From assembly GCA_040902585.1 (NCBI GenBank), contig JBBDXA010000129.1:1-28065 (forward strand): a stretch of DNA of 28,065 nt, given 5' to 3'. This document shows positions 7,669 to 14,713 of the stretch, piece by piece. The position numbers were made by a program, and so were the translations under genes. Position 1 is the stretch's first letter, and each line of letters starts with the position of its first letter. The DNA is from JBBDXA01 sp040902585 (GTDB taxonomy: Bacteria > Planctomycetota > Phycisphaerae > Phycisphaerales > Phycisphaeraceae). The notes under the pieces were generated by a model, which was not told where the DNA came from, did no database searches, and worked only from the letters and a program-made list of their open reading frames with translations.

Positions 7669-8724
7669 ATGAACATTGAAACGATTCTTAAGCGTGCCCT
7701 GGAACTCGGTGCCTCCGATATTCACCTGGTTTCCGGCCATCCGCCCGTGGCCCGCATTCACACCGTGATGACGCCGCTGGATTATCCGGTCATCACGCCC
7801 GAGAGCGCCGAGCGCATGCTCGCGCACATCGCCAATGAAGATCAGCTCAAGATGTTCGAGAAGATCAAGGACGTGGACTTCTCCTACGAGATCCCCGGCA
7901 TGAGCCGCTTCCGCGTCAACGCTCACATGCAGCGGCAGACCATCGGCATCTCCATGCGCACCATCAAAGAGCAGGTGCCTGCCCTCGCGGACCTGAATCT
8001 TCCCGAAGTGATTTCACGTCTGACTTACCTGCCTGCGGGGCTCATCCTTGTCACGGGCGATACCGGTTCGGGTAAGTCCACTTCGCTGGCCGCGATGATC
8101 CAGGCGATGAACAAGCGGTATCACAAGCACATCATCACGCTGGAAGACCCGATCGAATACGCGCTGGTCAGTGAGAAGTGTGTGATCGAGCAGCGCGAGC
8201 TCGGGCCGGACGTGCCGACGTTTTCCTCGGGCCTGCGTCACGTGCTGCGTCAGGATCCGGACATCATCCTGGTCGGCGAAATGCGTGACCTTGAAACCAC
8301 CGCCGCCGCCATCACCGCCGCCGAGACGGGCCACCTTGTGCTCAGCACGCTGCACACCTGCAACGCCTCGCAGACCTGCGAGCGCATCATCGACATGTAC
8401 CCGGCCGATCAGCAGAACCAGATTCGCTCGATGCTCGCCAACACGCTTCAGGCGGTGGTCTCGCAGACGCTGTTCAAGCGGGTGGACAAGAAGGGCATGG
8501 TGCCGGGCTGCGAAGTGATGTTGTGTACCCCCGCGGTGCGCAACCTGATCCGTGAAAACCGCGTGTTTGAAATCCCCAACGTGATCGAGACGAATCGCGC
8601 CTTGGGCATGAACACGCTGGATAACTCCATCGCCGAGCTTTACTTCAACGGCATGATCAGTCGCGAGGATGCGATCGCGCAGGCGTCGTATCCGGAGAAG
8701 CTGGAGCGCATGCTGGCGGCGTGA
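7669..8724 (+). CDS. pilT: Type IV pilus retraction ATPase PilT
   Basis: 351 aa from ATG 7669, preceded by GGTGAG at a 6-base spacing; the frame is open back to 7432 but the upstream part has no PilT character. Starts with the typical PilT N-terminus (ILKRALELGASDIHLVSG). Then come Walker A GDTGSGKST, the Asp box ITLEDPIE, the Walker B region DIILVGEMRD and the His box HLVLSTLHT. These are the full set of hexameric secretion-ATPase motifs. PilT powers pilus retraction (twitching motility, adhesion) at the cytoplasmic face with PilC. No PilB extension ATPase is in the window. It is the first gene of the pilus cluster. A PilU-like paralogue role cannot be excluded. Confidence 0.95.
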   Translation: MNIETILKRALELGASDIHLVSGHPPVARIHTVMTPLDYPVITPESAERMLAHIANEDQLKMFEKIKDVDFSYEIPGMSRFRVNAHMQRQTIGISMRTIKEQVPALADLNLPEVISRLTYLPAGLILVTGDTGSGKSTSLAAMIQAMNKRYHKHIITLEDPIEYALVSEKCVIEQRELGPDVPTFSSGLRHVLRQDPDIILVGEMRDLETTAAAITAAETGHLVLSTLHTCNASQTCERIIDMYPADQQNQIRSMLANTLQAVVSQTLFKRVDKKGMVPGCEVMLCTPAVRNLIRENRVFEIPNVIETNRALGMNTLDNSIAELYFNGMISREDAIAQASYPEKLERMLAA

Positions 8725-8730
8725 GGAGGG

Positions 8731-8882
8731 AAAGCTGTCAGCTATCAGCCTTCAGCTTTCAGCCCAAGGCATGGTGATCGAGGCGGAGTTAGTACACGCA
8801 GTGTGATGGAAACCCGTTGAAGGAGACACGGTGAAGCCGACAGTCCGGAGCTGAATGCTGATAGCTGAAAGCTCAAAGCTTT
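8731..8882. repeat. Facing-arm word-repeat element A (AGCTGAN words)
   Basis: Two 33-nt arms, 8731-8763 and 8850-8882, are inverted relative to each other and match at 27 of 33 positions. Each is made of 7-nt words of the form AGCTGAN. The mismatches fall mostly at the word ends. The 86-bp core holds a strong Shine-Dalgarno AAGGAG and GTG start (8831) of a 7-codon frame that ends at a TGA inside the distal arm. The element fills the pilT-pilC gap. Confidence 0.82.
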
Positions 8883-8891
8883 GCCTTCCCC

Positions 8892-10115
8892 ATGCCCAGT
8901 TATCGATACCAAATCCGAACCGATGGCGGACAGATCACCACCGGTGTGCTCGCCGCGAACAGCGCCATGGAGGCGGCTCAGTCCCTTCGCTCCCAGGGCG
9001 GGCAGGTGCTCCAGCTCACGCCCGAGGGCGGCGAGACGAAGACCTTCAGGCAGAAGCTGGCGGCCCTGAATTTCTCCAGCGGCCCTTCACAGCGCGACAT
9101 TCTTAACTTCACCACGCAGCTTGCCGTCATGATTCGCGCCGGTATCAGCCTTCGCGCCGCTCTCGACGGCATCGCCGAGCAGATCGAGAATCCCAAGTTC
9201 AAAGCCATGCTCGTTCAGATGAAGAACGATGTCGAGGCGGGTAAACAGTTCTCCGAAGCCCTGGCGAAACATCCCAAGCACTTTTCCGCGCTCTATGTGA
9301 ACATGGTCCGCGCCTCGGAAATGTCCGGCTCGTTCAGTCACATGCTCGAACGCATCGCGGCCTACGTCGAACAGCAGATCGAAACGCGCTCGATGGTCGT
9401 CGGCGCGATGATCTACCCCGGCGTCATCGGCGGCCTTGCCGTGGCGGTCACCTTCTTCCTGCTCACCTTCGTGCTCCCGCGCTTCGCCCAGGTGTTCGAA
9501 GGCAAAGAGTCGGCGATGCCCTGGCCCACGCGCTTTCTCATGGGCCTGTCCGCGTTCATGACCGAGTGGTGGTGGGCGGTGCTGCTGGGCATCGTGGGTC
9601 TGGGCGCGGTGTTCTTCATGATCATCCGCACGGACGCGGGTTCGTTGTGGTTCGACAAGGTGAAGCTGAAGTTCCCGATGTTCAGCAAGATGTTCCGCGC
9701 CCTGTACATCAGCCGCTCGCTGCACACGATGGGCGAACTGGTGAACGCGGGCGTGCCGATGCTCGACACGCTGAAGATCACCGGCGACATCAGCGGCAAC
9801 AAGCTCTACAAGCGCATGTGGCGCAGCGTGTACAGCGCGGTCAAGCAGGGTAAGAAGATCGTTCACCCGATGACCCGGAGCCCGCTGCTGCCCAAGAGCG
9901 TGGTGCAGATGGTCTCGGCCGGCGAAGAGTCGGGCAAGCTCGGCGAAGTGCTCGACGAAATCAGCTCGTACTACACGAAGCAACTGAAGGAAGTCATCAA
10001 GCGCGTGACCAGCATGATCGAGCCCATCATGATCATGGTCATGGGCGGCATCGTCGGCTTCATCGCGATGGCGATCATCCTGCCGATCTTCAAACTCTCG
10101 TCGATGGTGAAGTAG
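8892..10115 (+). CDS. pilC: Type IV pilus inner-membrane platform protein PilC (T2SS F family)
   Basis: 407 aa, typical PilC/GspF length. The N-terminal region (MPSYRYQIRTDGG) is the usual short beta domain. Two T2SSF helical domains follow: the first about 70-195 (FTTQLAVMIRAGISLRAALDGI), the second about 275-400 (ALYISRSLHTMGELVNAGVPMLDTLKI). Hydrophobic membrane segments lie near 173-195 (GVIGGLAVAVTFFLLTFVLP), 222-245 and 378-400. PilC couples the cytoplasmic ATPases to pilin assembly. The ATG at 8892 has no clear Shine-Dalgarno sequence because the distal arm of repeat element A lies directly upstream, so translation may be coupled to or affected by that element. Confidence 0.93.
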   Translation: MPSYRYQIRTDGGQITTGVLAANSAMEAAQSLRSQGGQVLQLTPEGGETKTFRQKLAALNFSSGPSQRDILNFTTQLAVMIRAGISLRAALDGIAEQIENPKFKAMLVQMKNDVEAGKQFSEALAKHPKHFSALYVNMVRASEMSGSFSHMLERIAAYVEQQIETRSMVVGAMIYPGVIGGLAVAVTFFLLTFVLPRFAQVFEGKESAMPWPTRFLMGLSAFMTEWWWAVLLGIVGLGAVFFMIIRTDAGSLWFDKVKLKFPMFSKMFRALYISRSLHTMGELVNAGVPMLDTLKITGDISGNKLYKRMWRSVYSAVKQGKKIVHPMTRSPLLPKSVVQMVSAGEESGKLGEVLDEISSYYTKQLKEVIKRVTSMIEPIMIMVMGGIVGFIAMAIILPIFKLSSMVK

Positions 10116-10141
10116 CCGCTTGCGGCTTAGCGCCCCCATGA

Positions 10142-10358
10142 ATTGCGGATTGCGGATTGCGGATCGCGGATTGAATAATGGGTCTGGCGGTTATCGGGTC
10201 CGCCTGTGACGCCTGCGCAAAGTGCATCGGGCAAGCGGTTGACGAACGCAGTTGCAGATGAAGGAAAGCGAATCGTACCGTTGAATGGTGGCGGAGCTAT
10301 TTCAGTGAATCAACGCGTGAACACGACAATCCGTAATCCGCAATCCGCGATCCGCAAT
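10142..10358. repeat. Facing-arm word-repeat element B (TTGCGGA words)
   Basis: Arms 10142-10173 and 10327-10358 (32 nt each) are inverted and match at 29 of 32 positions. Both are built from the heptamer TTGCGGA. The core is 153 bp and contains GGAG eight bases before the GTG at 10305. The distal arm lies inside the leader of the next gene, where it reads TIRNPQSAIRNA. Confidence 0.85.
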
Positions 10359-10910
10359 GCGAAGAGCGTGCGAAGCCGCGAGCGGCAGGGGGGCTTCACC
10401 CTCATCGAAGCCGCGCTGACGTCGGTCATCATCAGCACCGGCGTCCTGGCGATCCTCTCCGCCCAGCAGGCGTTTCACCGCAAGAACGACTGGGCCCAGC
10501 GCAGCGGCACCGCCATGCTGCTGGCCAACGAACTGCGCGAACTGACCATGACCATGCCCAAGCACGATCCGTTCACGGGTCTGCTTACCGTCGGCCCTGA
10601 AACCGGCGAGACCAGCGTCGCCGACTACGACGATGTGGACGACTTCGCCGGCATCATCACCGCGGGCTACGGACAGGGCACCACTTTCGATCCGCCGATC
10701 AACGCCCTGCGGCAACAGGTGGACGGTCTGCCCGGCTGGTCGCAGAAGATTGAAGTCGCCAGCGTGCTGCCTGACAACATCAGCTCGACTTTCACGCAGC
10801 CGCTCGGCACGACCGACCTGCTGCGCGTGACGGTGACGGTCCTGTATCAGAGCCCGCGCGACGCGAGCCCCAGGACGATTACGACGCTGTCGTGGGTGGT
10901 GGGGGATTGA
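10305..10910 (+). CDS. PilV/GspI-like type IV pseudopilin
   Basis: 201 aa from GTG 10305, chosen because GGAG precedes it by eight bases. The prepilin peptidase site is clear: ...RERQGG|FTLIEAALTSVIISTGVLAILSA, with glycine at -1, Phe at +1 and the conserved Glu at +5, followed by the hydrophobic assembly helix. The overall pattern is PilV/GspI-like. With this start the leader is 30 residues, longer than usual, and includes a translated repeat arm. An in-frame GTG at 10368 would give a conventional leader of 8-9 residues but has no good ribosome site. The frame also opens further upstream (to 10206) without support. It is a minor pilin or pseudopilin that would be inserted by PilC. One base separates its stop from a GTG at 10912 in the next frame. 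Confidence 0.8.
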   Translation: MNQRVNTTIRNPQSAIRNAKSVRSRERQGGFTLIEAALTSVIISTGVLAILSAQQAFHRKNDWAQRSGTAMLLANELRELTMTMPKHDPFTGLLTVGPETGETSVADYDDVDDFAGIITAGYGQGTTFDPPINALRQQVDGLPGWSQKIEVASVLPDNISSTFTQPLGTTDLLRVTVTVLYQSPRDASPRTITTLSWVVGD

Positions 10911-10935
10911 GGTGCGGAGGTTGGCGGAGTTGAAC

Positions 10936-13158
10936 ATGAAAGCCGAATTGAAACAGATCGTCGTGAATCGAAGGTACCGCTCGCGTGGTGCGGTGGCGAT
11001 TCTAGCGATGATGTTCCTCGTGATCTTCAGCTCGCTGGCGGCGGCGATGGCGATCGTGTCGCAGGGCAACCTCACCACGGCTGACAGTCACCTGAAGATC
11101 AACCGTTCACTCGCTGCCGCCGAGACCGGCATGCACTATCTCGTCTACCGTCTCAACGCCGTCGCCAAGACCGTCAAGACCACGGCGGGCATCATCACCG
11201 AAGACAACGCGACGGCCCTTTGGGACGAACTGCGTACGGCCCTGCTGGCGGCGCTGTCATCGGAGTTTCACAACCTGGCGGAGCCTTATGAAGTCGGCTC
11301 GACGCTGCACGTCGGCCCGATTGCGGTCGCCCCTGCCGCGCCGACCTTCACCGCCCAGTTCACGCCGCATCCGATCGCCGGCGAGGACTACGACTCGGCG
11401 TACTACGCCCGCGCGCCGTACTCGACGATGGCTCCGCCGGTGAGCAATCTCAATCCGCTGGATTCGACCTGGATCCGCCTGAAGGTCGTGGCCATCGATG
11501 GCCCGCCCAAGAGTCAGGTCACGCGTTCGATCAAGCTCGACTTTCGGATCAATAAGAAGATCAACTTCGCGATTCTGTCCAAGAGCCGCGTGATGATCGG
11601 CCGCAACGTCATCATCGACGGCACCATCGGCAGCCGGTTCACGGAAACGAATCTGACCAACGGCCATCCGGTGCAGATCGTCAGCGATTTTCGCGGCCTC
11701 AAGTCGGCGCTCGATGATGATCTGAACGCCCTGGTCGGCTCGCTGGCGTCCAACGATGCCGACGGCGACAACCGTTTGAATCTGTTCAACGCCAGTGAGA
11801 CGGCGGGCATCACCAATGCCGCGCAATACGACCTCAACGGCGATAACTACATCGATGACTACGATTTCTTCCTGAAGCACTACGACGCCAATGGGGACGG
11901 CATCGTCAGCGCGACGGAACTGGATACGAGCAACAACGTCAACACCGCGCAGCTGCTGGAACTGATCGACACCTTCGGCGACCCGGCCCGCGCGGGGTAC
12001 AACGACGGCCTGATCGACAACAAAGACCGCTACGCCAAGATTCACGGCCAGATCAAGCTCACGGCCGCCATGCAGGGCTGGCTCGACGGCGCGGCCGGCG
12101 GCACCTACCAGGACTACTTCGCCGGCGCGATTCGGCCTAAGAAAGATGAAGTACCGCTGAAGTTTGAGGCGAGCGATGAAGAGATGTTCGGCTTCACGCC
12201 CGACGATTTTGATGTGAGCACGTTCAAAGGCATCGCCAGCGGGGATCTGGCGTCGCAAGCCGTGTCGCAGGCGGCCCAGAACGATCCGATAGATCCCGAC
12301 TCGCCGCAGCCTCTGGGCGCGCAGGTGTTCGAAGCCGTGCCGTTCCAGGCGGCCCATCCTTATGACTACTACGACCGCCCGATCTACAAGAACATGACGT
12401 TCACGAACGTGAAGATCCCCAAGGGTTGCAACGCGCTCTTTGAGAACTGCACGTTCATCGGCGTCACCTTCATCGAAACCGAAGTGAACAACGATGACCA
12501 GCTTTACAACTACGCGGGCATCCAGGAATCCGACGGCACGCTGAAGTACCCGGACAAGTACGCCGTGGTCACGGGCGTCAATGTGGCCGATACGAAAACG
12601 ATCAGCAACAACGTCCGCTTCCACGGCTGCACTTTCGAAGGCGCGGTGGTCAGCGATGCGGCCAAGGAATTCACCCACGTCCGCAACAAGATCACCTTCA
12701 CCGGCAAGACGCAGTTCAAGATCGATGACTCCACCCACCTGAGCGCCAGTGAAAAGGCGCTCTACAAGCGAAGCACGATCCTGATGCCGCACTACTCGGT
12801 GGAGATGGGTACCTTCGTCAACCCGTTTGACTCCAATGAAGTCGTCAAGCTATCAGGCACGATCGTGGCCGGCCTGATCGACATGCGCGGTCAGGTCAAG
12901 GTCACCGGCACGATCCTCACCACCTTCGAACCCAAGAGCAACACCGGCCCCGTGCTCGGCGAAACCAGCCCGCAGTTCAACACCACGCTGGGCTACTTTC
13001 CTTCCGCCGACGGCGACCTGGAGTCGGAACTGCCCGCCAACGGCATCGGCGTGATTCACGTGAAGTACGACCCGACCATCCCGCTGCCCGACGGCATCCT
13101 CGGCCCGATCTCGCTCGACGCCGTGCGCGCGACCTGGACCGAAGGCGGAGCGGACTGA
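10936..13158 (+). CDS. Large PilX-like pilus protein with EF-hand-type calcium loops
   Basis: 740 aa from ATG 10936, which has GGAG six bases upstream; the GTG at 10912 is less likely. The N-terminus (RSRGAVAILAMMFLVIFSSLAAAMAIVSQ) followed by INRSLAAAETGMHYLVYRL is PilX-like: basic-RG, hydrophobic helix, then an AAE(T/A)G(M/L) pattern. PilX-like proteins are usually under 250 aa, so this is a large fusion. Residues about 274-330 hold three Asp-rich loops spaced like EF-hand or dockerin sites: DADGDNRLN (274), DLNGDNYIDDYD (299) and the canonical DANGDGIVSATE (317). A weaker NDGLIDNKD follows. Residues about 490-620 have repeated N-x-x-F-x-(G/N)-C-T-F patterns suggesting a beta-helix. It probably sits in the pilus tip or surface; calcium binding is inferred from motif only. 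Confidence 0.75.
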   Translation: MKAELKQIVVNRRYRSRGAVAILAMMFLVIFSSLAAAMAIVSQGNLTTADSHLKINRSLAAAETGMHYLVYRLNAVAKTVKTTAGIITEDNATALWDELRTALLAALSSEFHNLAEPYEVGSTLHVGPIAVAPAAPTFTAQFTPHPIAGEDYDSAYYARAPYSTMAPPVSNLNPLDSTWIRLKVVAIDGPPKSQVTRSIKLDFRINKKINFAILSKSRVMIGRNVIIDGTIGSRFTETNLTNGHPVQIVSDFRGLKSALDDDLNALVGSLASNDADGDNRLNLFNASETAGITNAAQYDLNGDNYIDDYDFFLKHYDANGDGIVSATELDTSNNVNTAQLLELIDTFGDPARAGYNDGLIDNKDRYAKIHGQIKLTAAMQGWLDGAAGGTYQDYFAGAIRPKKDEVPLKFEASDEEMFGFTPDDFDVSTFKGIASGDLASQAVSQAAQNDPIDPDSPQPLGAQVFEAVPFQAAHPYDYYDRPIYKNMTFTNVKIPKGCNALFENCTFIGVTFIETEVNNDDQLYNYAGIQESDGTLKYPDKYAVVTGVNVADTKTISNNVRFHGCTFEGAVVSDAAKEFTHVRNKITFTGKTQFKIDDSTHLSASEKALYKRSTILMPHYSVEMGTFVNPFDSNEVVKLSGTIVAGLIDMRGQVKVTGTILTTFEPKSNTGPVLGETSPQFNTTLGYFPSADGDLESELPANGIGVIHVKYDPTIPLPDGILGPISLDAVRATWTEGGAD

Positions 13159-13162
13159 GGGA

Positions 13163-13300
13163 ATTCCTGATTTTTGATTTCTGATGTCTGATTGAAAGAG
13201 AATGGTGATGAACATCACAACGGACAGTTTGACTTCGCACGCCGCCTCAGTGGCGCCGCGCGCTCTTCCAATCAGAAATCAGAAATCAAAAATCAGACAT
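13163..13300. repeat. Facing-arm word-repeat element C (CTGATTT words)
   Basis: Arms 13163-13194 and 13269-13300 (32 nt each) are inverted and match at 29 of 32 positions; the word is CTGATTT/TTGATTT. The 74-bp core begins with the Shine-Dalgarno GAAAGAG and ATG 13208 of the next gene, set in a small palindrome GTGATGAACATCAC (13205-13218). The distal arm is translated in the leader of that gene as PIRNQKSKIRH. Confidence 0.85.
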
Positions 13301-13873
13301 CTCCGCCGCCGCGGCCTGTCCATGGTCGAACTGCTCATCGCCCTGGCCATCAGCGCGATGCTGCTCACCGCGACGATGGTCGCGCTGGACGCCAGCTTCA
13401 AAGCCTATGCCGACTCCGCGGAACAGGCATCGAGTCAGGCTGCGACGCGCATGATCACCCATCGGTTGCTGGCGATGATCCGCACCAGCACGGCGCACGG
13501 CCCGCTGGAGCCGGATGCAGCGGCGGTTCCGCCGGTGACCATCACGGGGGACACACTCAGCAGCAACTACGTCGAGCTCATCGACAACAAGGGCTACCTC
13601 ATTCGCGTGGAGTACGATGCTGACAAGCAGGAGCTATGGATTACCAGTACGCCGCCGGTGGGGACCTCTCTCTCGGAGCCGCTCATCGGCGGGGTCACGG
13701 CCTGCACCTTCCATAATGAACGCAGAGTGAACGAGGAAGGACTTTACGTGCTCGCGCGGACCACGATCGATCTGACAGTCCAGCCCGGCGAAGACGCGAC
13801 ACTGAATCTGGAAAACGGCGCGGCGACGCCGATCCGCGTAGTCGCCTCGACCATGCCCCGGCGCGTGGAGTGA
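13208..13873 (+). CDS. PilW/GspJ-like type IV pseudopilin
   Basis: 221 aa from ATG 13208, with GAAAGAG seven bases upstream; an ATG at 13202 is too close to that site. The prepilin motif is RRRG|LSMVELLIALAISAMLLTATMV, with Gly -1 and Glu +5. The pattern LSMVELLIALAIS and a following extended beta region fit the PilW/GspJ group. The 36-residue leader is unusually long and contains the translated repeat arm PIRNQKSKIRH. No ATG or GTG lies between the arm and the cleavage site, so here the arm must be part of the coding sequence unless a rarer start is used. It is the last gene of the pilus cluster. A large palindrome directly follows the stop. Confidence 0.8.
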   Translation: MNITTDSLTSHAASVAPRALPIRNQKSKIRHLRRRGLSMVELLIALAISAMLLTATMVALDASFKAYADSAEQASSQAATRMITHRLLAMIRTSTAHGPLEPDAAAVPPVTITGDTLSSNYVELIDNKGYLIRVEYDADKQELWITSTPPVGTSLSEPLIGGVTACTFHNERRVNEEGLYVLARTTIDLTVQPGEDATLNLENGAATPIRVVASTMPRRVE

Positions 13874-13878
13874 TCCCG

Positions 13879-13920
13879 AATCCGCAGGTCACGGCTCTTA
13901 AGAGCCGCGACCTGCGGATT
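13879..13920. repeat. 42-nt near-perfect palindrome after the pilus cluster
   Basis: Starts AATCCGCAGGTC, has CGGCTCTTAAGAGCCG at the centre and ends GACCTGCGGATT. Only one base pair is mismatched over the whole 42 nt and there is effectively no loop. It begins five bases after the stop at 13873. It may act as a transcript 3' end or a protein-binding site; no T-run follows. Confidence 0.75.
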
Positions 13921-14036
13921 TGTAAGTCCTTGTCCTCGCTGCAATTCCTGCACAACCGCCCGATCCTTTCTAATAAACCTTCCGCTCGTCCGTTATGTAT
14001 GATGAATGCCCAAGGGGGGCTTTCAGGTCGCACGGA

Positions 14037-14651
14037 ATGGCAAAACCCAACCCTGAGGTCGATGCCGAGTGGATCCGGACTGTTGTCGCTCAATTCGAGC
14101 GGCCGCTGGTGATGTATGCGTTGCGACTGATTGGCGATCTGGAACGCGCTCGCGATGTGGTGCAGGATGCCTTCTTGAAGCTCTGCCGGGAGCCGCGAAG
14201 CAAGATTGAGCCGTACCTGGCGGAGTGGTTGTACACGGTCTGCCGGAACCGGTCGCTGGATGTCTGCCGCAAGGAGAGCCGGGTGGTTCGCCTGGCGGAA
14301 GGGCAGTTGGGCGTGAAGGTCGATCTGGATGCGGATCCATCCTCCTCGATGGAGCAGCGTGAGACCAAGGCACTGGTGCTGACGATGGTCGGCGAGCTGC
14401 CCGAGAAGCAGCAGGAAGCGATTCGGCTCAAGTTCCAGCACGGGCTTTCGTATCGGCAGATCAGCAAAGTGATGGAGTTGACGACGAGTTACGTCGGCTA
14501 CCTGATCCACGCGGGGCTTAAGACGATTCGCGAACGAATGGTGGATGAAGAGACGAGAGAAGACATCGGGCCGGTCGCTCGCATCCCGGGCCCTTCGCGC
14601 ACGCCTCCGCTGCCGCCGCCGCCGCGAGGCAATGTGGGCTCAGGCCGGTGA
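14037..14651 (+). CDS. ECF-type RNA polymerase sigma factor
   Basis: 204 aa from ATG 14037 (MAKPNPEVD); the frame opens at 13995 but that start has no ribosome site. Sigma region 2 spans about 20-80: FERPLVMYALRLIGDLERARDVVQDAFLKL (core binding and region 2.2), then WLYTVCRNRSLDVCRKESR (2.3/2.4). Region 4 spans about 118-167: LPEKQQEAIRLKFQHGLSYRQISKVMELTTSYVGYLIHAGLKTIRERM, a helix-turn-helix for the -35 element. The C-terminus is a Pro/Arg-rich tail of about 30 residues not found in a minimal ECF factor. The next gene carries an anti-sigma-like N-terminus 62 bp downstream, so the two probably form a regulatory pair. A possible -10 box, TAATAA, lies at 13971. Confidence 0.9.
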   Translation: MAKPNPEVDAEWIRTVVAQFERPLVMYALRLIGDLERARDVVQDAFLKLCREPRSKIEPYLAEWLYTVCRNRSLDVCRKESRVVRLAEGQLGVKVDLDADPSSSMEQRETKALVLTMVGELPEKQQEAIRLKFQHGLSYRQISKVMELTTSYVGYLIHAGLKTIRERMVDEETREDIGPVARIPGPSRTPPLPPPPRGNVGSGR

Positions 14652-14659
14652 GTCGAACG

Positions 14660-14697
14660 TGATGACAAGATGACAAGATGACGGACAGACGGACAGC
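14660..14697. repeat. Single word-repeat tract (GATGACAA words)
   Basis: Three imperfect octamers (GATGACAA, GATGACAA, GATGACGG) followed by ACAGACGG and ACAGC. It lies in the 62-bp gap between the sigma factor and the next gene, and ends 16 bp before that gene's start. No inverted partner arm is visible. Confidence 0.55.
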
Positions 14698-14713
14698 AAA
14701 AGGATTTGAAGCC

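Noticed and set aside
11257..12792. 511-codon minus-strand frame over the PilX-like gene
   Set aside because: The plus-strand product has a good ribosome site, EF-hand loops and an in-cluster position; the antisense frame has none of these.
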